Assembly: GCA_002794775.1 (NCBI GenBank)
Contig: NBAY01000147.1
Span: 1 to 51,360, forward strand
Direction of reading: 5' to 3'
DNA length: 51,360 nt
From: Porodaedalea pini
Lineage: Eukaryota > Basidiomycota > Agaricomycetes > Hymenochaetales > Hymenochaetaceae
The position numbers and the translations under genes were made by a program. Positions 11,327-21,347 of the stretch are shown here, in pieces. Under the pieces are notes generated by a model. It did not search any database. It was not told the DNA's origin and worked only from the letters and a program-made list of their open reading frames with translations. The first letter of the stretch is position 1. Each line of letters begins with the position of its first letter.

Positions 11327-12784
11327 ATGCAGTTTCTACCTGGCTCTGTAGAGGGCCAATACTTCGTTGATACTGACACCGCCGCAAAGACCCACATCCA
11401 ATCCGAAACTGAGATGGATGCCTTCAAGTTGCTGGCTGCCTTCGCGTTTGGTAGAGAAGGGCGTCCACGAATAATGTTAACCCTCTTCGACGAGCTTCTC
11501 GAGCTACTCCGAGATCCAAGATTCAGAGCAGATCAAATCACATTGAAAGGCACCGATGACATCCCCATTTAAGCCAATCAGAGGCGACGCAAACATCATT
11601 ATGGTGTTCGACACATTATGAAAGTCATAGCAGGCTTTTTAGAAAACAAGAAACCTGTCGGCGTCGAGGCTCAGATGCACATCAGGTCTAGAACAGAGAC
11701 AGACATGCTTTTGAATGCCTTTATGCTTGATTGACTGTCACCAGGCGCAATTGATGCCCTTCTCGCACTACTCCGAGACCCTAGATTTATAACGGATCAG
11801 GTTACACTTGCAAGTAGCGAAGATTTCCTCTTGTACATCACAGACAGTCACCGTCAACTATTACGTTCTCTATCCATTCCAACAACTTCAGAGTCGAATG
11901 CACCAGCCGCTAACATTCTGGAAGAACTCCTGGACCTTATCATGATAGTAATAGCGGACGATGCACAGTTGGGTGCACCAACAAGGACACAGCGTGTTAC
12001 ACACGTGGAGCATGTCAAATTCTTGCCATCCAAGGATCTGAAATCAGCGAGTCTCATTCATCGGACATGGACAGCTCCTGCACAGAGAGCGCTTCGAAGC
12101 TTGGTGGAAGTGACCGGGAGCACAGGCTTGTACACCGCTTTTTGCAGTCCGCTTGTCTGTCCTTGGACGCGCCAAATGGCAGTTACAGAATAGGGCAAGG
12201 AAGATAGGCGTGGGGATGCCTTCTTTCTTCTCAGGTCTCTTCCACGATATTTCCCTAATATTGTCGTACTTTCCCTTTATGGAGGTCACGAGCCAGGAGA
12301 ATACTTCCGGCATGCTGATGAAGCCATTCTCAGCCTTGGAGGCTTGAAGTGTCTTGAGTGTTTGACAATCCATGACTGCCACAGCCCTTCTGTGCTCTGG
12401 GAAGCCATTACTCGGATGCCGTCTTTGAAGTCGCTGAAGCTTATGACAACGGGAATTTGTTCGTATGAAGAGGCGCAGGTTCCTGCATCACTCCAAAATC
12501 GAGCACCTAGCACACTCTCCGAGATTGATATCACATATAGCAGGACTCTAGGGCAATGTTTACCTTGGCTTTTCTTGCCGCATGGAGACTATAGGATAAG
12601 GAAACCCGGGTTATTGCTCCAGGAAAATCTGCCCACTCAAGAATGGGACATAAGGTTTTTTAATTTGATCAATGTATTCCCCAATCTACGTGCATTCTCT
12701 ATCACACCCATTTCCTTTCCACTTCCAGAGACCCAAGCTTTCTGCGCTTACTATAAGATACAACTAACACTACTCGAGCAGTAA
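11327..12784 (+). pseudogene. F-box/LRR relic D
   Basis: Begins MQFLPGSVEGQYFVD, as in F-box A. The same frame continues through two N-terminal modules (DELLELLRDPRFRADQITL and DALLALLRDPRFITDQVTL), the F-box-like region (KDLKSASLIHRTWTAPAQRAL) and LRRs. Three in-frame stops interrupt it: TAA at 11570, TGA near 11733 and TAG at 12191, the last where relic E has TGG. About 330 bp of the LRR region present in relic E is deleted at RIRKP|GLLLQEN (about 12605). Its closest relative is relic E, not A-C. Confidence 0.75.
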
Positions 12785-13300
12785 GATTGTAAATTTTATG
12801 GGTCATGGACAGGCCCTGCAAAACATTTTCTCCAATCTCTTGTATGCTTACTTCTTGGCTTGTTTCACCCAGTCTCCGAGTCTGCAAAATCGATCCCTTA
12901 TAGTTTTTCTAAGCGATTCTGATGGACAGGCCTTTTATGTAGAATTTAGAGCAACGCACGACTGCATGAAATCGACATAAGTAGAACAGGAGGATGCATT
13001 GCTCAATGGACACAACCTTTCTTGTCTATTCTCTTTGAATTACTTTCTGTCATAAACTGCACAGTTAAATCGCACTGGTCAAGGTTCCAAGGCAAGTCAC
13101 CCGACTGGACACGATGGAAGATGGATTCAAGTCAATTTATAGTACCAACATCCTCTTTGATCCTGAGGGTTTTTATGAAGGGGCGTATTGGGAGTGGGAG
13201 AAATTTGACCGTCTGGCATCACAAAATTTTGCATCAAATGATATATGCTTTTGGGAATGATAATGACACAGTAATGATCGGACCAGACTAAATTAGGTGA
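12785..13300. repeat. 3' flank shared with relic E
   Basis: Sequence downstream of relic D is the inverted counterpart of about 50064-49613 downstream of relic E. A segment including SLQNRSxIVFLSxSDGQAFYVEFRA is readable in both. Its 13012-13205 portion is repeated again at 14097-14300. Possibly a decayed exon; no function recognised. Confidence 0.6.
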
Positions 13301-13685
13301 TATGTAGCTTTAATGGGATGACAAGGCTTCCTAAAGGCTTATAAGCGTGCATAATAATTGTGCAAGGTTGTAAGGGTAATTTAAGACTTTCCACAAGGAT
13401 ATAAGGGCATGAAATAGTTGTACATATGTTTCATGCAAATGTAATGTGCTGGAAAGTCTGTCACTTCCATAATAAGTGAGGCGTAAGTTTTGCGAGCATC
13501 TCATATACTTGTGCAAGACTTTGGTGGTTATATACAATGCTTATAAGCATCTCTGCAAGTATTACACGGAAAGTATAATTGCATTAAAATACCTGAAGAA
13601 CTATGTCGTATAACTACAATTGCATTAAATACATGAAGAACTATGCCATATAATTACAATGTATCCTATCCAATAATGAGTGGTG
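13301..13685. other. AT-rich spacer with a 46-bp direct duplication
   Basis: No gene. About 13575-13667 contains two diverged copies of a unit beginning ATAATTGCATTAAA and containing TGAAGAACTATG.C.TATAA.TACAAT. Confidence 0.55.
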
Positions 13686-14078
13686 CTACAGCAGCAAGAC
13701 GGGAATGTTACAGTGCATAGAGGGAATGCGATTGAAATATTGAATGAAGGTCTCAACGTAGAATGAGATCAAGGGACAGAAGTCCTTCACACTGGCACCT
13801 ACGCTTGTGGGGAAGCCAGGCCACACCTTCAGAATGAGGAAAAGGGCCTCGACGGAGCCGTCGTCCAATTGTTCTCCCCAGTACTCCCTTATTGGCTTCC
13901 GTATGTCAGGAATGACAGTGGTCAAGCCGTTGGTGGTGCCGAGATAGATGCAGCTCAATAGAGCATTCCATTGCCGATGCTCGTCCATTGTCATGCGTTC
14001 ACGCAGCAGGATCAGTTGATCAAGCGCATACAGCTTGTACCGGAATAAAAGCTCGGAAAGTTCCCACTGGACTTCCAT
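13686..14078 (-). CDS. Hypothetical protein, 130 residues
   Basis: An intact frame from ATG to stop with protein-like composition: alternating hydrophobic and charged segments, several Trp, and motifs such as LSCIYLGTTNGLTTVIP, REYWGEQLDDGSVEALF and VWPGFPTSVG. I do not recognise the family; it could be the C-terminal part of a larger decayed gene. It lies inside a segment (about 13300-14096) that is present in the left duplication block and absent from the matching right-hand block, so it came in by insertion or was lost on the right. No upstream exon was found. Confidence 0.4.
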   Translation of the reverse strand: MEVQWELSELLFRYKLYALDQLILLRERMTMDEHRQWNALLSCIYLGTTNGLTTVIPDIRKPIREYWGEQLDDGSVEALFLILKVWPGFPTSVGASVKDFCPLISFYVETFIQYFNRIPSMHCNIPVLLL

Positions 14079-14096
14079 TTGAAGGACCTTGTTGCG

Positions 14097-14300
14097 GACA
14101 CAACCTTTCTTGTCTATTCTCTATAATTCAAGTTACTCTCGATCATAAACTGCACATTTGAATCGCGCTGGTCAAGGTTCCAAGACAACTCGACTGACGA
14201 TTCATTGGACACGATGAGAGATATATTCAAGTCAATTTATATGACCAACATCCTCTTTGATCCTGAGGGTTATTATGAAGGGCGTAATGGGAGTGTCTGA
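14097..14300. repeat. Second copy of the 13012-13205 segment
   Basis: Begins ACACAACCTTTCTTGTCTATTC and ends in GATCCTGAGGGTTATTATGAAGGGCGTAATGGGAGTG, closely matching 13012-13205 and, inverted, 49820-49630. The right-hand block has only one copy. Confidence 0.75.
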
Positions 14301-14450
14301 CTCGGAGGTTTGAATATGCTCACGTGCACGAACACAAACAGTACCAAAGCAAAGGCGTTTCCCATCAAGTTTTCAAGTAATTCAACCACCGTGTTCGATG
14401 ACTACGTGCGTCTTAAATTCCTGACCTGAAGAATCCATCGACTTCATACT

Positions 14451-16244
14451 ATGGAGGCCGAATCTTGCTTTGTAGGTGGTCACTACTTTGTTGATGCCGA
14501 GACAAAGACTTGCGTCCGACTGAATACCGAGACGGATGCTTTGCTGGCGACTTTCGTCTTTGGAGTTGGAGAAAGCAGGTGGGGGTTCCCCCGTCTGCGG
14601 TTATCGGTCTTCGATGAGCTTCTCAAACGCCTTCGAGACGACAAGTGTAAAACCTATCTGGAAATCAGCGAGGATGAGGATGATCTGCTTCACACCGAGA
14701 GTAGGAGTCAACCAGGACCGCAACACTATTCTATCGAGTCACGAAGGCGCATCAAATACAACGCCTGGGTCGACTTTTTGCCTTATTCCCTACGTTCCGA
14801 AATGGGATCTCGCATGGTAGACGAACTTGACGCACTACTGCGAGACACCAGATTTAGGACGGATCAGATTACATTTGCGAGCGGCGGGGATATCTTATTT
14901 CACATCGCAGAAGGCCGCCGACAAGTAGCACGCCTTCGATCCATTCCGTTGCCTTCGAACTCAACCACACCAGCTGCTAACGTTCCGGAAGAGATCATGG
15001 ACCACGTCATGAAGACGCTAGCGGAGGATGTGCTCTGGAGGGTATCGGCTCGGTCGTTCATATCGCTTCACACAAGTGCCGATGAGCGCTATTGGAGGGC
15101 CGGAGGGGTCGTTAGGTTCTTGCCATGCAAGGACTTGAAAACAGCAAGTCTCGTGCATCGGACGTGGACAGCTCCTGCGCAGCGAGTACTTCGAGGTTTT
15201 GTATCGGTGTATGGGTGGACAAGCCTATATTCTGCTCTGCGCAGCCCGCTTCTTGGCCCTTGGACGCGCCAGATGACATTTACGAACTCTGACGATGGAT
15301 ACAGTCAAAAGGATGTTTTGTTTCTCCTCAAATCCATTCCACAACATGTCCCCAACATCACTGTGCTTTCCATCGATGTTTTCCACAGGTCAAATGACCC
15401 TCCCCCCCTCTCCCCTTACTTCTGTCAGCATGCCGATGAAGTAATTCTTAGCCTTGGCGAACTAAAATGTCTCAAGTCTTTGACGGTCCGACGTTGTCAC
15501 AAGCCTTTCATATTATGGGAAGCCATAACAAGAATGCCGTCTTTAACGTCGTTGAAGCTGAATATAGGAACGTCAGAGACTTTCACCGAGACGGAAATTC
15601 CAATTTCAATTCAAAACAAGGCACCTAGCCCTTCTCTCATAGATATCGATATCACGGAGGGTATGGAGTTCTGGCCGTATCTTCCCTGGCTGTTTCGGAC
15701 GCATGGGGAGTACAGAATAAAGAAACTCTCGATGGGGTTTTGGCGAATTTGGCCAGAAGAATTTAGCTTTCGATTTTTACAACCTTCCCTGCCTCGACTC
15801 CAAGAGCTGACCGTCAATTTTCCGGCTAGCGGACATGCTTTCGAACGCTGTGCAAGGGAGGTTTTATCCCATTGTTCTGCCTTGCGCATTTTGCAGGGGG
15901 AAATCTCAGGACCCGCCGAAGAGTTTATCCGTGCAGATGTGGCTTCCTTACTCCCGAAAACGATCGATTCTTTAACTTTGTTCTGCTATGAGATCAGGGA
16001 ACATCTGGCGGCCGGGGATTGGGATGCGAGGTTTATTAGCTTCCTTAAAGTCCTCCCCAACTTGCGTGCATTCTCGTTTACATCCATGGATTTTCCACTT
16101 CCAGAGCTTCCAGAGACGCAAGCGTTCTGTGCGGAAAAAAAGATCCAGCTACTTCTCGAGTGTGAACAGGAGGAGGATGAAGATGAGGATGCCTTGACGG
16201 AGGAGGAAGATGAGGATGCTTTGACTGAGAATAGGGAAGAATGA
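14451..16244 (+). CDS. F-box/LRR-type protein, copy B
   Basis: Single-exon, intact frame of 597 residues starting MEAESCFVGGHYFVD. The order matches copy A: N-terminal module 1 (VFDELLKRLRDDKCKTYLEI), module 2 (MVDELDALLRDTRFRTDQITFASGGDILFHIA), F-box-like segment from about residue 183 (VPEEIMDHVMKTLAEDVLW ... ASLVHRTWTAPAQRVL), then degenerate LRRs. The C-terminus is acidic and contains a duplicated EDEDALTE unit (one copy in paralogue C). It is probably an SCF substrate receptor by family analogy. The closest relative in the window is copy C, with which it shares upstream and downstream flanks. Confidence 0.82.
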   Translation: MEAESCFVGGHYFVDAETKTCVRLNTETDALLATFVFGVGESRWGFPRLRLSVFDELLKRLRDDKCKTYLEISEDEDDLLHTESRSQPGPQHYSIESRRRIKYNAWVDFLPYSLRSEMGSRMVDELDALLRDTRFRTDQITFASGGDILFHIAEGRRQVARLRSIPLPSNSTTPAANVPEEIMDHVMKTLAEDVLWRVSARSFISLHTSADERYWRAGGVVRFLPCKDLKTASLVHRTWTAPAQRVLRGFVSVYGWTSLYSALRSPLLGPWTRQMTFTNSDDGYSQKDVLFLLKSIPQHVPNITVLSIDVFHRSNDPPPLSPYFCQHADEVILSLGELKCLKSLTVRRCHKPFILWEAITRMPSLTSLKLNIGTSETFTETEIPISIQNKAPSPSLIDIDITEGMEFWPYLPWLFRTHGEYRIKKLSMGFWRIWPEEFSFRFLQPSLPRLQELTVNFPASGHAFERCAREVLSHCSALRILQGEISGPAEEFIRADVASLLPKTIDSLTLFCYEIREHLAAGDWDARFISFLKVLPNLRAFSFTSMDFPLPELPETQAFCAEKKIQLLLECEQEEDEDEDALTEEEDEDALTENREE

Positions 16245-16849
16245 TAATCATGCGAGGTATGGACAAGCCAGTTGATATTACGATCCCTTTCAACTCATTT
16301 GCTTGTTTTTTGTACATTCACCTTACTTCGTAGCTTGCTCTCCAGTCCAACTGCTGTTTCGCCACTTCCGCCTCCTTATAAGGACAATCTCATAAGCTCT
16401 CAATACAGTTCCGATATATGAAATTGATCTCCATGCATTACATCTATGTAGTGAACTGGAATGCATCTCATAGAGGCCGCAGCCTTTGTCAGGTTCTCAG
16501 ATTTGTACACCTTTGAATCATGTCTGATCATGCAGCACACGATAGTTTCAGCAGAGAAAATACTACGAGCTCAAGTCAAAAGCTAGATAGCGAAGCTAGG
16601 GACAAAAATAATATACTATAACAAATAAATAGGAACACTTCCTGCACCGACCGCTCGGCGTAAGGAACATTCCGGAGTCGTAAGTATAGACACAGATCCA
16701 ATTGTCAGATGCGATAAACACGAACGGAGGAGATGTGAAAATGTATGGGTATACAAGTGTGTCATAAGCTTAACTTAAAAAGGCGCAAGTGCTTCACAAT
16801 CTCGCAGGGTAATGAGCCCTCGGGCGAGCGGAGTCCTCGGGCCTCTAAT

Positions 16850-17530
16850 CATCTGTGTACAATCGATTGACATGCTGGGGTAGAGTTAGACACGGTTGAC
16901 GGTGAATACGGCGACACGCCCATCCTGCACAATGCCATGGTTGACGCCTGGACCGTAAGTATCGGAAGACGATATTGATGGTTCCGGGCAGATAAATGAT
17001 CTTTAAATGTATGCATGGCGAGTATACTGTCTGTCGTACGAGGCTGGTGCCACGAAGTAGCTTGTGGCCCTAGGTTGAAGGTGCTGCTAAAGAAAGACGA
17101 TATACGTCTGAGCTCACGCCACAAGGGACGGAGATTACTTAACAAGATGCACGCGAACTCGCCGAATCGTGAAGCGCAAATTTATCGACGCCTGCTGCCC
17201 TTCCGCCTTTCCGTCGATGGTCGACATACAATCGCCGGCGGAAGGCCGCCATCTGTCATCGCAGGCATAAAAAAAGAAAAGAACTCACCGCTTCTCCCAG
17301 GCTGCAATAGATCGTTCTTGTTCCAGACTACGTCTGTGCGCCACCACATGCTGTTCCAGTGGTTTCCGCTAGTCGCATTATGATCAAACCAGTCGCGGCC
17401 CAGGTTGTAGCCATCGTCTACGACCATGTGATTTGAGGTGAAGAAGATATGATTACGGCGCTGTTGAGCCGACTGGGTTACAGTTAACAGCACTTACCTC
17501 CTCCTTCAGGACTCTGGAACAGACGAATGA
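16850..17530 (-). pseudogene. 3' relic of the secreted-protein gene (B block)
   Basis: Reading leftwards: 17510-17498 carries the end of the short exon 5 (GGAGGAG then GTAAGT). The intron follows, and 17436-17289 matches exon 6. A deletion removed the exon-6 acceptor AG and its first codons (TTCACCTCAAATCACATG in place of TTCACCTGGCAG/GACTCAAGTAAGAACCACATG). 16947-16886 matches the last exon with its TAA stop. Exons 1-4 are absent. It is tail to tail with F-box B, as in the intact pair. Confidence 0.75.
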
Positions 17531-17542
17531 ACGTAGTCCTGA

Positions 17543-17750
17543 ACGGTATTCGAGGGAGGTTCTATCCCATTGCTCTGCTCCGCGCGGTTTGCAAGGGCGA
17601 GAGATAGGGCGAGGAGAGTTTATCCTTGTAGATGTGGTATCCTCACTCTCCAGACTCTAGATTTGTTCTTCTATAAAGATGTTCCATTGAGCGAGGAAAC
17701 ACAGGCTTGTTGTGAGGACCATAATATCCGACTGGTAGAAAAGAAGTAAC
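17543..17750 (+). pseudogene. F-box gene C-terminal fragment (B block)
   Basis: Diverged sister of 4104-4319, with frame breaks: the GGAGGTTCTATCCCATTGCTCTGCTCCGCG start and the GAGGAAACACAGGCTTGTTGTGAGGACC end correspond to the LSHCSALR and ETQAxCE positions of the F-box proteins. No complete frame. Confidence 0.6.
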
Positions 17751-18095
17751 ATATGTCTTGTTGTAGAATAAAGATTATGTAAGCTTTTCTTTCTATTGCA
17801 ATTGTTTAAACTTGGTACTCCTTTTTCGTTAGCTCTTACAAAAAGTTATATATTCTCCGCACTCCCTTGTACCTCCAGCAAACTGTAGAATTGATTCAAC
17901 CAAACTCTGTCGATATAAGCACTCCCACAACACTACAGTATCACAGGTGGCCTGCGAGCCTAGTTGATATAGTTGCCGCGGTCTGGTCCAGGTCCGGTCC
18001 AGGCAAAACATCAGTGGACCGTAACCCGGACCATTTGCATTTTCCTGCTCAGCTCGGACCTGGACTGCTCACTTCAGGCTACCCCTAAAAGTAGA

Positions 18096-18138
18096 CCTAT
18101 TAGGCTAATTCTTACACACAGATAATTAGCCTATTAGG
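18096..18138. repeat. Terminal fold-back of the palindrome (left copy)
   Basis: CCTATTAGGCTAATT (18096-18110) pairs with AATTAGCCTATTAGG (18124-18138) with one mismatch and a 13-bp loop. The mirror copy lies at 32710-32752. It sits about 20 bp inside each outer arm end. Confidence 0.75.
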
Positions 18139-18145
18139 GGTCAGG

Positions 18146-18415
18146 TTTGGGTGTGCCCAATTTCCTGGGTGCACCCAGTGGGTGTGAGCTGGGTATACCC
18201 AATTGTTATTACTGTGGGAAAATTGGGCCTACCCAGCTTCTAGGGCACTCCCAACTGGGCCTCCCCAATGTTCCTAGGTGGGCATGCCCAATTTTCTGGG
18301 TGTGCCCATATGGGCATGCCCAATTTTCTGGGTGTGCCCATATAGGCATGCCCAATTTTTTGGGTGTACCCAGGTGGGTATGCCCTGGGAGTACCCAGAT
18401 ATGTCACTGTCACTG
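18146..18415. repeat. Decayed 32-bp GGGCATGCCC minisatellite (left arm)
   Basis: Irregular units built from GGGCATGCCC, CCCAATTTTCTGGG and TGTGCCCATAT. The best-preserved 32-bp units lie at about 18280-18375. It is a diverged relative of the regular array at 19571-19978. Confidence 0.75.
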
Positions 18416-18419
18416 ACTG

Positions 18420-19500
18420 TCTGGGGGACTTTTGGGCACACCCAGAAAATCATCCCTCCCTCCCCTTTTATTTTTTTATTTTCTTCTTCAGCTGTATACT
18501 TCTAATGGCTTCATAGATGCATATATAAATATAAATATGGGTTACATGCTGAATGTGCATCTGCTATTTTAAGTTCTGTATATAGCTTGTAGACATTATA
18601 AAGAATGAAAGTCAATTATATTGATATCTGAGCTTGCTATTGCAGACTACCCATTGTCAAGTGCAAATAGCAAGTTGTTTGATTAAGCTTTGAGCTCAGT
18701 TTTGAATGTATCTTGACCTCAATCAAGCTCAAATTTTATTTATTTAATTTGGGACTTCATTCTACTTCAAAGTTCAAATCTCAATTCTATTGCTAGACTT
18801 TTCTTCTCCCTTAGGTCATAACAATCAAGCTAGAACCTCATGGTTGATTCTTGAGCTCTACATTCATTCTCAAATTGAGCAGCTTCTGTAAGCCCACCAG
18901 AGCATTTTTACCACATCTAACTTAACATCAACTGGCTGGACATCATGTCATGACTCTGAGGTACTGAGCTGCTGATATTCTAAGATGCACAAACTCCAGA
19001 AGGCCACCATACAGCCATACCATGACTGCACTGAGTCTGAGCCTGAAACTTGGTGGCAGCATAGCCTCTGGACATTTAGAGCATAGCACATTATATTCTA
19101 TTTATATTCTTTTCATATTCCCCTCACTCCCCAACCCATCCAAAGCTAATATGAACTCATTCAAAGCTCATATGCACTTGCACTAAGTCAAGTGATCCTT
19201 TGGCAGACATATATCAAAGATTTACGCATTCTGAGAGTAATTCTCAACAGATTCCTTTCAGACTAGTACTGTGTAGTTCATATTATATAATCTTTTCTGA
19301 TGCCTTTGTTGCCTCAGTCTCTCTGACAGCAACAAATATTGTTTTGTCCTGTCTGTCTTGTGGGCACAAGTGTTGGCACTATCTAGGTGCCTTCTATATA
19401 GGATCAATTTATTACTACAAAGAGAAATAAGATTAGATACTACTGAGATGAAAAGGAGAGCCTGACTGAGAGAGCCTAGATGTCTTAGGTATATACAAAG
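18420..19500. other. AT-rich gene-free part of the left arm
   Basis: About 1.1 kb without coding signal, repeats or RNA features that I can support. Mirrored at about 31348-32428. Confidence 0.5.
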
Positions 19501-19570
19501 ATTTGGAGGTGTCCAGTTGGATGTGCCTAAAACATTTGAGAGTGTCTAGCTAGGTATTCCCAGATACATT

Positions 19571-19978
19571 GGGTATGCCCAGTTGGGCACTCCCAATTAT
19601 TTGGGTATGCCCAGTTGGGCACTCCCAATTATTTGGGTATGCCCAGTTGGGCACTCCCAATTATTTGGGTATGCCCAGTTGGGCACTCCCAATTATTTGG
19701 GTACACCCAGTTGGGCACTCCCAACCATCTGGGTATGCCCAGTTGGGCACTCCCAATTATTTGGGCATGCCCAGTTGGGCACTCCCAACCATCTGGGTAT
19801 GCCCAGTTGGGCACTCCCAATTATTTGGGCATGCCCAGTTGGGCACTCCCAATTATTTGGGCATGCCCAGTTGGGCACTCCCAATTATTTGGGCATGCCC
19901 AGTTGGGCACTCCCAATTATTTGGGCATGCCCAGTTGGGCACTCCCAACTATTTGGGAATACCCAGTTGGGTGTGCCT
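19571..19978. repeat. 32-bp minisatellite, about 12.5 units (left arm)
   Basis: Unit: GGG[TC]ATGCCCAGTTGGGC followed by ACTCCCAATTATTT. Units vary at a few sites (ATTAT or CCATC; GTATG, GTACA or GCATG). Each unit contains a palindromic GGGCATGCCC or near-palindromic GGGTATGCCC and a TTGGG-CACT-CCCAA hairpin. Because 32 is not a multiple of 3 and no unit has a stop, all three forward frames stay open across the array. Confidence 0.95.
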
Positions 19979-20276
19979 AGCTACTTATTATCTTTTTTAA
20001 TTCCTGCCTAAGATTTTTTTTTCTTTTTTTGAGAAGTAAAAACTGTTATGTCATGAAAATCAAATGGGGTCTAGAATAGAAGTCTTGAATATTCTATGGA
20101 GAATTTCTCAATCATTTTATTCTAGGCTCTGAATCTTAGCTGCCTTGCTCTGAAGACCAATCAACACACTGCAAGCCACTGCAGGTCAGATGACAATGTT
20201 GTTTGATGTGAAAGCAAAAGAAAGTAATGTTTGCTGTGCACTGAGCACTGCATGTTGGTGAGCTACAATGACCATA

Positions 20277-21298
20277 CTAGAACATGCTCCAAGGGTCAGC
20301 AGCATCATACTGATCATGTTGGTACAGAGCATAGCTTGAGGAGTTGAACTGATCCACCAGGAAAATGAGTGAGTTCATGGTAGCAGTGTACTTGTTAGGG
20401 CCATGGTCACTGTAGTTGAAAAGCAAAGTAGCACCCTGAACGTACATGTGCAAAAAACCACTGAGGTTCAAGTTTGGGTTGTTACTGAACATGCCGAACT
20501 CCGAACCAGTTGCCGACACAAGCAAAGAGGTCATCTCAGACTAGCCAGTCATTCCGAAGTACCAATAGTTTTTTAGTTTGCTGTCTCCACCCACAAACCA
20601 TCATCTGAGACAGCAAAGCAGTTCTCCTTTGCATTCGCAACAGTAAGAGGAAGAAGCTGCACCATGTTTCCAGTCATGTCATCACCAAGGATGGTGAGAG
20701 ATGCCAAAGTGAGACCGCCATTGCAAACACAGTTCCAGTTACCCTTAATATCAGCATCTGACCACCAGCCATTCGTGCCCTGCGCCAGAGCAGCAATGCC
20801 AAGGGACAGACCATACTGGTTCAAAGTGGACCGGATCATCTCCTTCTTGTCATCAGCCCACATGTCGTAAAGCTAGTTGTAAGCAATACCGAAAGCAGCG
20901 GACATTTCAGCAGTGTCAAGAAAATGAGCAGGACTCCACCTGTCAACAGCGGGATCCCATGAGGTCGAGCCATTGCCAGCAGCATTCTGCAAGTATAACA
21001 TATCAGCATGTACGAGGATGCAAATTATATAATGAGCCAAACCTGGAGCTCTAGCCAGGTACAGTCAACTCACAATGGACATACGCAAAGGCCTTATGCA
21101 CTCTTTGACTTGACGGCAGGCATCAAGGATACCACTGGCGCCATCCATGAAATACGGGACAGGGTCCATGGCCCTCCAATCAGAGGCATTGCCAAAGATC
21201 GTCTGGTTCCAGCCGCTGAAGTAAGGGTCGTGCGCAATAAGGTTAGGCAGCACTTCCCACTTGAAAGCCGGCTCAATGAGACGCAGCTAGAGCGAAAG
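20277..21298 (-). pseudogene. Heparinase II/III-like gene relic (left arm)
   Basis: Mirror copy of 29550-30571, where the reading is described. It runs on the minus strand here, from about 21298 down to 20277, with the same lesions. Confidence 0.75.
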
Positions 21299-21347
21299 TA
21301 GCGCGTCTTCCTCACAGTCTGGACCTGGTTCTTCTGCATGGTGATGG

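Noticed and set aside
8895..12193. Nonsense changes (CAG to TAG, TGG to TAG) as evidence of repeat-induced point mutation
   Set aside because: Any transition making TAG from these codons is automatically a CpA to TpA change, so three such stops carry no information; a base-by-base comparison of repeats would be required.
19571..19978. CRISPR-like array
   Set aside because: Units are contiguous 32-bp tandem copies without unique spacers, and the genome is eukaryotic.
19569..20000. Long open frames over the 32-bp minisatellite as repeat-protein genes
   Set aside because: The same peptide appears in all three frames because 32 bp is out of phase with codons; openness follows from the unit sequence and not from selection.
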